Source: Syntrophorhabdaceae bacterium (GTDB lineage Bacteria > Desulfobacterota > Syntrophorhabdia > Syntrophorhabdales > Syntrophorhabdaceae). Taken from it: 64,000 nucleotides of DNA. Both the position numbers and the translations under genes were made by a program. The DNA lies in NCBI GenBank assembly GCA_035541755.1, contig DATKMQ010000167.1, positions 48,178 through 112,177 of the forward strand, given 5' to 3'. How positions within the stretch are numbered: the stretch's first letter is position 1; each line of letters opens with the position of its first letter. Shown piece after piece: positions 44,146 through 52,125 of the stretch. The notes under the pieces are model-generated. The model saw nothing but the letters and a program-made list of their open reading frames with translations. It was not told where the DNA came from and did no database searches.

Positions 44146-45609
44146 TTATGGTTTTCCGATCAACTGCCCCTTACTGAAGGCCCAGAAATCTCTAATAGTC
44201 ATCTCGTAGTCTGCTTTGGTGCCGTCCGCTTTTTCGCGTTCAGCCACTTTCTCGCGATGAAATTCCTTAACCTCCGCGGGAAAAGGAAGGTTGCCGAATT
44301 CCACCCATCTTAATGCGCCCCGGCAGTCCTTCACGCCGATCACTTTGTCTTTTACCTGCTTGTTGGGGCTAAATGACGAATCAATGACCCCTGCATCTAC
44401 GCCACGCAAACAACCGATAGCGATGTCGCCGTCGCCGATTTCGAGGAGTTTTTCCACCATGGAGCGAATCTCCATTTCCGCAATTTTCTCTTCCACCGCA
44501 ATCTCTTTCATATCAAGCTCTATGTTCTGGCCCCTGATCACATTGAAGAACCAGTTGGCGGAATCATAAGTAACCGCATGTGCCTCCTCCGTAGGTATGC
44601 CCAGGGCTTCATCGATGGTCCGCAAGAACACGGACTCGACCTTGCCCAACGCACCGACAACAGCCGAATAATCCGGAAACGCGAAGGCGCCTCCCATACC
44701 CTGGGGCATGGGAAAGAGCGGGGTCTGGGACCCAAAGGTGCCGGGGATGATCACGTCCTTATACCCGAATCTGTCGAGATATTCCCTCATCAGTCTCGGT
44801 TGCACCCGCACCCAGGCGAGATCCTGGGCGAGATTGCCCATGAAGTGTACGAGCGGGACGATGCTCTTTACTCCCTGTTCAGCTGCCATCAAGGCCTCCG
44901 CAATCATGGCAGCCAGATTTACCGTCATGGGCTGGACCCCGGTGAGAATCCAGCCGTGCAAATCGCTCGTAATGATGGCCCCCCTTTCGGCGTAGTATCC
45001 TATAAGCCTTTCTACGTAAAGACTGGCTGCTATGCACTCTTCCAGGGTCGCGAATTTCTCATAGGCACCCCAGGAAATAAAGGGGCCCGTTGACATGCCC
45101 GTCATGCCCGAGGCGAAGGCTATCTCGGACCCGATAGGCTGCACCTTGTAGGACATGCGCGGATCGAAAGCGCCCGTTTTCACGCTCTCAATCACTCTTC
45201 TCGTGTTCTTGACGCCATGGTTGACAAGGGGATACCCGTTAAGCAGTGTCCTTCCGGTTCTTCGGGTCTCTTCCAGGGCGTCTTCCACCTTCTTGAACTG
45301 TACAAGACGGGTGTAACTATCGGTGGTGACCGGAATATAGGGCACGCCGGTCTCTTCGAGTTTCCGGCAAAGACTTATCTCATCATCCACGAGGGCGGTA
45401 CCCGCCCGGGGAAAGACAACGGTTCTACCCTCTTTGTGGAGCTTTTGGGTAATCTTCATGAAATTCTTGCTGTCGGGTAACCCCTTCTGGTACGCGACCG
45501 CTTCTTCAAGATCGACTTCGCTACCTGTGGGCCACAACGCGAGCACATCCTTTCTCATCTTCAGGAACTGGTCTTCGTCGATCCGTTTTTGTTTCACTTC
45601 GATCTTCAT
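44146..45609 (-). CDS. Catalytic subunit of a glutamate-mutase-type B12 enzyme (GlmE/MutE-like)
   Basis: 487 residues behind GGGAGG, close to the 483-485 residues usual for the epsilon subunit. A TIM barrel is indicated by PRAGTALVDDEISLCRKLEETGVPYIPVTTDSYTR, TLLNGYPLVNHGV (the RTLLNGYPxVN block found in glutamate mutase), and SGMTGMSTGPFISWGAYEK. Known enzymes interconvert glutamate and 3-methylaspartate. No methylaspartate ammonia-lyase is present, and all neighbours are CoA- or acid-metabolising, so a different substrate is possible. Confidence 0.87.
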   Translation of the reverse strand: MKIEVKQKRIDEDQFLKMRKDVLALWPTGSEVDLEEAVAYQKGLPDSKNFMKITQKLHKEGRTVVFPRAGTALVDDEISLCRKLEETGVPYIPVTTDSYTRLVQFKKVEDALEETRRTGRTLLNGYPLVNHGVKNTRRVIESVKTGAFDPRMSYKVQPIGSEIAFASGMTGMSTGPFISWGAYEKFATLEECIAASLYVERLIGYYAERGAIITSDLHGWILTGVQPMTVNLAAMIAEALMAAEQGVKSIVPLVHFMGNLAQDLAWVRVQPRLMREYLDRFGYKDVIIPGTFGSQTPLFPMPQGMGGAFAFPDYSAVVGALGKVESVFLRTIDEALGIPTEEAHAVTYDSANWFFNVIRGQNIELDMKEIAVEEKIAEMEIRSMVEKLLEIGDGDIAIGCLRGVDAGVIDSSFSPNKQVKDKVIGVKDCRGALRWVEFGNLPFPAEVKEFHREKVAEREKADGTKADYEMTIRDFWAFSKGQLIGKP

Positions 45610-45744
45610 TCATACCTCCCTTGGCTCTGTGTTCAGTTCCTCATATTGCCTGCTCTTCACGCTTTGGGAGTTGGCATGCGCCGCGTCCCGGACGAGTAAC
45701 GCTTTATGAGTCCCTTCTCGTAATGGGGGAAAGGGTTCCCCGCT

Positions 45745-46968
45745 TCATATTACTTCCTCATTCTTCAGTTCTTCAATCTGTTCCCAAGAATATCCGATGA
45801 GGTCGAGGAGGACCTCTTCCGTGTGTTGCCCGAACTGAGGCGCATGACCGCCCACTTGAGCGGGCGTCTCACTGAAGTTCACCGGATTGCCCACCATTTT
45901 GATGGGCCCCAGCGAAGGATGCTCGAACTGAGCGATATAGCCGTTCTCTAATGCCTGTCTGTCGTTCGCAAGCTCAGTCGGCCTAAGAACCGGCGAATAT
46001 GCCATGCCTCCACCCTTCTCATCGAAGAGTTTCATCCATTCATCCCTCGTTTTCTTCTTGAACACATCCTCGATCAAGGGGGTTAGATCCTTGCTGTTCT
46101 CCCGCCTCTTAGCGGTCGTGGCAAAGCGTGGATCATTTTCCAGATGTTTTATATCCAGGACGTCGCAGAACTTGGGCCAGAACCTGTCCGCCTGTGCCTC
46201 TGAAAGAAGCAGCCATTCGCCGTCGGCGCATTGAAAATGGTTGGACATGGGGTTCTTCATAGCCTGCCTCGAAGGTCTCGGAATTTGGCGACCTCTGAGA
46301 AGGGCGGCATTGATGTTGTATGCCTGGAGGTGAATACCGGACCCGAGGAGTGACACTTCAACCTGTTGACCGACCCCATCCCTGTCCTTTTTTACGAGGG
46401 CAGCGAGTATTGCGTAAGCAAGGAGCGTTCCCGTCATCTGATCGAATACGGGCCCCCCTATCTGTGCCGGCGGAGAATCGGGTTCACCGCCCACAGCGTA
46501 CATGATACTCGACCGGGCCTGGGCCACGCTGTCGAACGCACGTTTGTCCTTTTCCGGACCGAGAAGTCCGTATGCTGTGGCAACGCCGTATACGAGCTTC
46601 GGATTGTATTTTTTCAACGTGTTGTAGTCAATCTTTAGGGCTGCGATGGTTTTCTGGGTAAAGTTCGTGCAGAATACGTCCGCCCTGGCAATAAGGTCGT
46701 AGAGAAGCTTCTTGCCCTTTTCCTTTTTCAGGTCGAGCGTGATCGACTTTTTGGACCGGTTTGCCGTCTCAAAAAGAAGGTTCTCGCCGTTGGCCATGGA
46801 CATCGATGCCCCGAAAATCGCGTCGGTCGCCCGTGACGGATCGCCTTTTTCCCTGTCCTCCACTTTGATCACTTGAGCGCCCAGGTCGGCGAGCATATAG
46901 CCCGCAGTGGGCGCGCTCAGGTAACCCGCGCATTCTATCACTAATAAACCGCTCAATGGACCGCTCAT
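45745..46968 (-). CDS. Family III CoA-transferase (CaiB/BaiF), second enzyme
   Basis: 407 residues behind AAGGAGA. Blocks LADLGAQVIKVEDREKGDPSRA, DVFCTNFTQKTIAALKIDYNTLKKYNPKLVYG and GQQVEVSLLGSGIHLQAYN mark the family, and the catalytic Asp is present in GGPVFDQMTG. It differs from the paired proteins at 41156 and 42391 and so probably serves a different acid in the same pathway. Confidence 0.88.
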   Translation of the reverse strand: MSGPLSGLLVIECAGYLSAPTAGYMLADLGAQVIKVEDREKGDPSRATDAIFGASMSMANGENLLFETANRSKKSITLDLKKEKGKKLLYDLIARADVFCTNFTQKTIAALKIDYNTLKKYNPKLVYGVATAYGLLGPEKDKRAFDSVAQARSSIMYAVGGEPDSPPAQIGGPVFDQMTGTLLAYAILAALVKKDRDGVGQQVEVSLLGSGIHLQAYNINAALLRGRQIPRPSRQAMKNPMSNHFQCADGEWLLLSEAQADRFWPKFCDVLDIKHLENDPRFATTAKRRENSKDLTPLIEDVFKKKTRDEWMKLFDEKGGGMAYSPVLRPTELANDRQALENGYIAQFEHPSLGPIKMVGNPVNFSETPAQVGGHAPQFGQHTEEVLLDLIGYSWEQIEELKNEEVI

Positions 46969-47034
46969 ATGTCATCTCCTTTATTGGATTCAGTGCCCCA
47001 CGTGTGCATCGCCCCCGATGCACTTCGTCCGTCT

Positions 47035-48843
47035 CTATTCGTGAGAGGCGGCAAGGAGCCAGCGTAATAGCTTAAGTTCATCCCGGGAAGGCGGTTCAAT
47101 CTCTTGGACATGGGCAGTCTCATCAAGTGCCCATCCGCAATTCTTCTCAATCACCTCTATCTTTTCCTTAAGGCTCGCCGCGAAGGCGCCGGGAAAGACT
47201 GCCTCGAGCTTAAGTCCCTTGTCCGGCCCCTTGTTCTTGAATACACCCATGGTCGATACCACGGTGGTGACAGCGCTACCCCGTCCCGTCACATAAACGA
47301 GCCTCTCCACAAACCTCTCCTTCGATTGGTTGAGAACCACCAGTACTTCCTGAGCGTTCATGGCATCGTTCGCGCCGCCGGAACCCACGAGAAACTTTCC
47401 CGAGGAGGTCTTTGTGGAGTTAATATTCCCGAATCTGTCTATCTGGCCTGCCCCGAGTACACTCATGCACCTGTTATTTCTACCGCCTACAAACACGCCC
47501 TGCGTCATTACGGTATCGGTCAGTATTTTGGCGCTGCGTACCCCTGACTCGCTGGAGAGGACCGATTCGCCGGGGAGCGGCGAATATCCGATAAGTCCGT
47601 TGCCCGTGATCAACTCTATCTCGTACCCGTCCGCGGTCAACTGATAGTAAGCGAGCCATGCGGCTGACGCGCCGACTCCGGCCCCAGCGAGAATCGTCTT
47701 GTGACCCTGAGCCTCGGTAGATTTCCTGATCTCTCTTGCGACCGCAATGAGCATCATCTCCTCTGGGGTAAAATCGGGTACCGGTTCGGCGCCGGATACG
47801 GAGCCAGCCGGCGGCTTAAGCTCCCCGGTTTTCTTCCTCGCACCCTCTTTGAGCGATCTAATTCTTTGCTCCCCGAGTTTCTCGAGATAGGCCTTGTGAT
47901 CCAGATATCCGGCGACCCAATCTGCAACCCAACGGTCAAGCATCTCCTTATCGGCCGAGGCATCATGGAGATCATTTAAGAACGCCGTATCCTTGTCGTA
48001 GGGCTCAAATTCTTCTATACCGGGATTTGTCAGCGAAAAGGGGTGAGCCCCAAGCGGGGCGAGCGATACGGATTTCACCAGATAGCCGGGAATCTTGACG
48101 AGCGCGGCATATCGCCTGATGAACTCGGCAGGAACGATCCTCTCAACCGTTGCCAGCACGCCTCCTGTGCTTGCGAGAGGGCCCCAGAGGTCCTCGCCAT
48201 AGGGCGCCGACAGAATAATGTTCCCGTCTTCGTCCCCCACGCACCCGTGGATGATGGAGATGTCCGGGTTGAGTGCCTTTACGACTCCTGCAGTAACATC
48301 CGAACCGAAGGGGTCTCTAATTTCCTTGAACGCCTCTTTATTATCGAGAGCGATGCCGCTTCCGCCCACCGACCTCGTGGGCATAAAGGGGAAGCCAAAA
48401 GCACCGGCCATAAGCCTCTGCTGGAGGGAGCACAGAGACCAGTTCTCCAGTTCGATTTTCTTCTCTTCAAGGGCCTTTTGAATAATTCTGCTCGGCCTTG
48501 CCGAAGCCGAGATATCAATACAAGCAGCACAGATGAGCCTTTTCACGAGTCCACAGTGGACAAGATTAAGGGCGTGTCCCGTAACGGTGCTCTCGATTAC
48601 GGTAAAGGCCGGTTCCTTTCCGTTGAATTGTCTGATAATTTCGCAGATGGCTGCACAAGGGCCGCCGATACCGGAAGCGAGATGGACGGACATGCCCGGG
48701 TGCACATATTGCTTCACCGCGTAGGCAAGCTCCATCACCTTGGCCGATCTATTCGATTGCGGCCCTGACGCGCTCCGTCTCTTGTCGGCTACCCCTTGTC
48801 TCACTTTTCCCCTCGGCTTTTCTCCGGTTCTCATGAGATGCAT
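47035..48843 (-). CDS. Fused family I CoA-transferase-like protein (GctAB/IpdAB type) with altered catalytic residue
   Basis: 602 residues from the ATG at 48843. The frame extends to 48870, but the predicted -10 element covers 48870-48875, so a shorter start is needed; an ATG at 48834 or GTG at 48804 is also possible. Residues about 30-330 match the A subunit (VMELAYAVKQYVHPGMSVHL, IHGCVGDEDGNIIL) and about 360-600 the B subunit (GAGQIDRFGNINSTKTSSGKFLVGSGGANDAMN) of glutaconate-CoA-transferase-like enzymes, fused by a Pro/Lys linker. Where CoA-transferases carry the nucleophilic Glu (ExGxxG), this protein reads TGNGLIG, so Glu is Gly. Loss of that Glu is a feature of IpdAB ring hydrolases. 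Confidence 0.82.
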   Translation of the reverse strand: MHLMRTGEKPRGKVRQGVADKRRSASGPQSNRSAKVMELAYAVKQYVHPGMSVHLASGIGGPCAAICEIIRQFNGKEPAFTVIESTVTGHALNLVHCGLVKRLICAACIDISASARPSRIIQKALEEKKIELENWSLCSLQQRLMAGAFGFPFMPTRSVGGSGIALDNKEAFKEIRDPFGSDVTAGVVKALNPDISIIHGCVGDEDGNIILSAPYGEDLWGPLASTGGVLATVERIVPAEFIRRYAALVKIPGYLVKSVSLAPLGAHPFSLTNPGIEEFEPYDKDTAFLNDLHDASADKEMLDRWVADWVAGYLDHKAYLEKLGEQRIRSLKEGARKKTGELKPPAGSVSGAEPVPDFTPEEMMLIAVAREIRKSTEAQGHKTILAGAGVGASAAWLAYYQLTADGYEIELITGNGLIGYSPLPGESVLSSESGVRSAKILTDTVMTQGVFVGGRNNRCMSVLGAGQIDRFGNINSTKTSSGKFLVGSGGANDAMNAQEVLVVLNQSKERFVERLVYVTGRGSAVTTVVSTMGVFKNKGPDKGLKLEAVFPGAFAASLKEKIEVIEKNCGWALDETAHVQEIEPPSRDELKLLRWLLAASHE

Positions 48844-48869
48844 GAACCGGCTGCCCGAATGTTCGAACA

Positions 48870-48939
48870 ATTTTAAAGATTCTTCATACAGCCAGCCATG
48901 ATGTAAATCATATTAAAATGAAAAATCTCTGACTAAAAT
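48870..48939. promoter_or_regulatory. Bidirectional CRP/FNR-type operator box F with a -10 element on each side
   Basis: ATGAT-GTAA-ATCAT (48898-48911) lies between divergent genes. TAAAAT occurs at 48870-48875 on the minus strand and at 48934-48939 on the plus strand, each centred exactly 32 bp from the box centre. One bound dimer could thus activate both the mutase operon and the reactivase gene from -41.5. Confidence 0.7.
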
Positions 48940-48981
48940 AGTCAGTCTCCACGCGGCGGCGTGCGGGCCGGAGGGTAGGAT

Positions 48982-50346
48982 ATGGGAGATATACGGGTTC
49001 TCATCGATATAGGGAGCACCTTCACCAAGGCGGTGGCGGTCGATCTCGCACAGGAGACCGTCATATGCACGGCCAGAACCCCCACAACCGCCAAAAACGA
49101 CGTGACGATCGGCGTAAGAGAAACGCTCAAGCGGATAGAGGTAAGCACCGGGCCGCTTACACCTGACTGCGAAATCGTAGCGTGCAGCAGCGCCGCAGGC
49201 GGGTTGCGCATGGTTGCAATAGGCCTTATGCCTGAACTCAGCTCCGAGGCGGCCAAAAGGGCGGCGCTCGGAGCAGGCGCAAAGATTGTCGGGCACTTCT
49301 GTCACCACATCACGAGAAAAGAGCTGGAACAGATCGAGCATATTTCACCCGATATTATTCTTCTGGCAGGCGGCACCGACGGGGGCAACGACACAGCTAT
49401 CGTGCATAACGCGTCGATGCTCAGTCAGTCTAAAGTTAAGGCGCCGGTAGTTGTGGCCGGCAACAAGTGCGCGTACGATACGATTGAGGACCTGCTGAAA
49501 GACGCTTCAAAGACAGCCGTATTCGTGGAAAACGTGATGCCGGAGATAGGCAAACTCGAGGTTGAGGCGTGCCGTGAGGCTATCCGGGCAATCTTCATGG
49601 AGAACATCATAAAGGCTAAAGGACTCGACACGGCACGAGAGCTCATAGGCGATATCATCATGCCGACCCCCGCGGCGGTTCTCAGGGCTGCCACGCTTCT
49701 GGCCGACGGGGTTGACGGAGAGGATGGCATAGGAGAGCTCATCGTCATAGACGTTGGAGGCGCCACAACCGACGTATACTCCATAGCAAGGGGGAACCCG
49801 TCTTCGTCAATGGTGCTCTTACGGGGACTCCCCGAGCCATATGCAAAGAGAACGGTAGAGGGTGATCTCGGGGTGAGGCATAACATCGACGTGTTAAGAG
49901 AGCTCTGCGTTAGAAAAGGTATCGTTATCGACGAGCACATCTTCTCAGCCTTTCACGCGGAGCCAAGCCGGATACCCGCAAGCGAACAGGAGTTCGCCCT
50001 GGATCAGGCGCTCTCCCGCGCGGCGGTAGAAACTTCCTTTGAAAGACACACGGGAAAGGTGGAGGTCATGTACGGACCTCACGGAGAGATGGCCGTCCAG
50101 ACGGGCAAGGACCTCACAACGGTTAATAAGGTGATCGGTACGGGTGGGCCTCTTGTCTGTTCATTAAACCCGCGGGAACTACTCGACTCCGTGGTGGGCG
50201 GACCCGCAAAGAGCAACATGCTCAAACCCAAGGCAGCCGATTTTTTCATCGACAAAGACTATGTGATGTTTGCCATGGGCTTACTTGCCCGATCAGAACC
50301 CAAAAAGGCACTGCGTATCCTCAAAAAAACACTTTCACCGGTTTAG
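48982..50346 (+). CDS. glmL: Glutamate-mutase reactivating ATPase (GlmL/MutL family)
   Basis: 454 residues behind GGAGGG. The ASKHA-type phosphate loop DIGSTFTKAVAVDL (about residues 7-20), a second IDVGGATTDVYSIA (about 255-268) and GTGGPLVCS near 390 mark the family. It replaces damaged cobalamin in glutamate-mutase-type enzymes using ATP. In clostridial operons it sits between the S and E genes; here it is divergent from them across box F, so dosage is set by the same operator. Confidence 0.9.
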   Translation: MGDIRVLIDIGSTFTKAVAVDLAQETVICTARTPTTAKNDVTIGVRETLKRIEVSTGPLTPDCEIVACSSAAGGLRMVAIGLMPELSSEAAKRAALGAGAKIVGHFCHHITRKELEQIEHISPDIILLAGGTDGGNDTAIVHNASMLSQSKVKAPVVVAGNKCAYDTIEDLLKDASKTAVFVENVMPEIGKLEVEACREAIRAIFMENIIKAKGLDTARELIGDIIMPTPAAVLRAATLLADGVDGEDGIGELIVIDVGGATTDVYSIARGNPSSSMVLLRGLPEPYAKRTVEGDLGVRHNIDVLRELCVRKGIVIDEHIFSAFHAEPSRIPASEQEFALDQALSRAAVETSFERHTGKVEVMYGPHGEMAVQTGKDLTTVNKVIGTGGPLVCSLNPRELLDSVVGGPAKSNMLKPKAADFFIDKDYVMFAMGLLARSEPKKALRILKKTLSPV

Positions 50347-50485
50347 CTAAAACGGGGGCGCAGACAACGGGCGTTCCCATCGAGTCACAACCGACCTGCT
50401 GCCTGCGAAAGGAATGAGAAGTTGAAAAAAATACGAAAACCGTGGCTTGGGTGGCTTAACGAAGGATACTTTAGGCAAGAAGAAA

Positions 50486-50530
50486 TGCCGAGGAGCGGAA
50501 TTGAACCACTGACACGGGGATTTTCAGTCC
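50486..50530 (-). tRNA. 3' half of a tRNA-Phe (anticodon GAA), truncated; probable attachment-site remnant
   Basis: Read on the minus strand, the anticodon arm GGACTGAAAATCC with GAA anticodon, the variable loop CCGTGTC, the T arm with GGTTCAATTCC, and the acceptor strand CCTCGGCA follow in the right order. The D arm and 5' acceptor strand are missing, and CCA is not encoded after the discriminator A. No complete copy is in the window. Such 3' tRNA fragments are the typical product of integration by tyrosine recombinases. Confidence 0.75.
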
Positions 50531-50548
50531 TAAACGGCACATATTCCT

Positions 50549-50591
50549 AAAGCCCTGATAGTCAATGCATGACGTTGATTGTCAGGGCTTT
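50549..50591. repeat. Hairpin next to the tRNA remnant
   Basis: AAAGCCCTGA (50549-50558) pairs exactly with TCAGGGCTTT (50582-50591). An inner TCAA/TTGA pair extends the stem. It may be a terminator of an adjacent transcript or a recombinase arm site. Confidence 0.5.
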
Positions 50592-50672
50592 ACGTGTCTC
50601 TAATATATTCAGATTATCATCCAATACAGTTCACTATGTTCATTGTTACGGGCATAAAAAAGGCATAAAAAA

Positions 50673-50691
50673 GGGGGGGGAGGTCCCCCCC
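50673..50691. terminator. G/C-run hairpin, possible terminator
   Basis: A run of G residues, the loop AGGT and a run of C residues form a short strong stem. It is preceded by an A-rich stretch containing two GGCATAAAAAA repeats. Read on the minus strand that stretch becomes a T-run, so termination of leftward transcripts is plausible. Confidence 0.45.
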
Positions 50692-50900
50692 TCCGCATAT
50701 CCGGATTAGTGCTGAACTCCTTCCTGCAATCCTCAGCTCTGCATTCTTTCTGAGAATACAACTCTACAACTCGTAATCGAGAATCTTACTTCCACAAAAA
50801 GACCTTGTCATCTTTTAGCGAACGGATGTAGTATAGAGGAGAACGCAAATAACTGTTGGAAAGACCTTCCAGGTCGAGCCATGCGACGGAGGGAATCGTG

Positions 50901-51917
50901 ATGATGAAGGAAGGGCTGTTGAGAACAAATTCCGCAATCTTCGCAGCAGTTGTCCTGTTGGTCTTGATACCAGTATTATGCTGCGGAGATAGCCTCATCG
51001 AGGCCGCGAAGAGGGGCGATGCCTTGACGGTAAGTCGATTCATTAAGGCGGGCGTTGATCCGAATTCAAGAGACTCTGACGAGAGGACGGCGTTAATATG
51101 GGCCGCCGCCAAAGGGCACAAAGACGTAGTAAACTTGCTATTAAGCAGCGGCGCGGCCGTGAATGCGGCGGATAACGCGGGAAATACGGCCTTGATCTTG
51201 CCGTCGGCCACGGGCAGTTCCGAAATGGTTGGCATCCTCCTATCGAAAGGGGCTGACCCAAATGCGAGAGCAAAGAACGGGTTTACCCCTCTATATGTGG
51301 CGGTAAGCAAAGGCGAGGAGAAAACCGTGAGGCTACTCTTGGAGAATGGTGCCGATCCGAACAAACCGGGATATTCTGGTTTGTCTGTACTCGCGGCCGC
51401 TGTTGCTTCAAAAAATGTAAAGATTGTAGACGTGTTGCTCGATCATGGGGCTACGGGCCCTGAAGTAACAATTTCTGAACCGAAGACCAGCCAGAAGACA
51501 CCGGACCCGAAGACGGTGACACAGCCTCAAATCAAGTCGTACGCCAATGACTATTTTACTATGTTGCTGTTCCTGTTGAACCGTATGCCCGACTATCTGC
51601 GCGAAAACGCAATCCCGGTCTTCAAGAAATATAACCTGATAGACGCGCAAATTGTAGCCGGTTATTCCCAGCAAGAAGACAAATTTGAAATGCTCTTAAC
51701 TTCTGGCGGATCCACTCCCGTTTTCAAGACAGATTGGGTTGATCCATTGTTCAAATTCTTGAGTAAGCGTGGAGACTTTCCCCCGATGAGTTTCAGGAAT
51801 GGAAGCGTGACCCTGGATAGTCAAACAAACGTGGTCATAGATTCCGGGATGGAATTGATGGTTGGAGAAAAGACATACAGGTACACCAAGGATAAAGACT
51901 GGGAGCTAATAAAATAG
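50901..51917 (+). CDS. Secreted ankyrin-repeat protein
   Basis: 338 residues from the ATG at 50901, with GGAGGG seven bases upstream. A hydrophobic signal segment (IFAAVVLLVLIPVLCC, residues 13-28) is followed by five ankyrin repeats (about 30-190; e.g. ERTALIWAAAKGHKDVVNLLLSSGAAVNAADN). After a Lys/Pro/Thr linker comes a 120-residue C-terminal domain I do not recognise. Ankyrin repeats mediate protein binding; partners are unknown. First gene to the right of the tRNA remnant. Confidence 0.82.
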   Translation: MMKEGLLRTNSAIFAAVVLLVLIPVLCCGDSLIEAAKRGDALTVSRFIKAGVDPNSRDSDERTALIWAAAKGHKDVVNLLLSSGAAVNAADNAGNTALILPSATGSSEMVGILLSKGADPNARAKNGFTPLYVAVSKGEEKTVRLLLENGADPNKPGYSGLSVLAAAVASKNVKIVDVLLDHGATGPEVTISEPKTSQKTPDPKTVTQPQIKSYANDYFTMLLFLLNRMPDYLRENAIPVFKKYNLIDAQIVAGYSQQEDKFEMLLTSGGSTPVFKTDWVDPLFKFLSKRGDFPPMSFRNGSVTLDSQTNVVIDSGMELMVGEKTYRYTKDKDWELIK

Positions 51918-52125
51918 CAAATGCCTCCTGAAATTCAACGTTCTCAATTGATGATCAGTTGTCGAGCGATTGGCCTCGACACCTGCTCTTTCAAAAGCAT
52001 AGTATTTGAGAGACCGGCGAACCAACCGTTAATTTCCCGGGTCAAGCGACACAAAATGACAGCCTTTTATTTTGTGACTTCGGAGGAGCGATGACGCAGT
52101 TTTCGATTGCGTGGGAGATTGTTCC

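Larger units (their letters stand above)
50347..50900. other. 554-bp non-coding boundary region
   Basis: No gene is supported. It contains the tRNA-Phe remnant (50486-50530) and two hairpins (50549-50591 and 50673-50691). Codon and base composition change here from the G+C-richer catabolic genes on the left to A+T-richer small genes on the right. Confidence 0.6.

Noticed and set aside
50786..51364. 192-codon minus-strand frame
   Set aside because: It mirrors the ankyrin repeats of the plus-strand gene; repeat periodicity explains the lack of stops.
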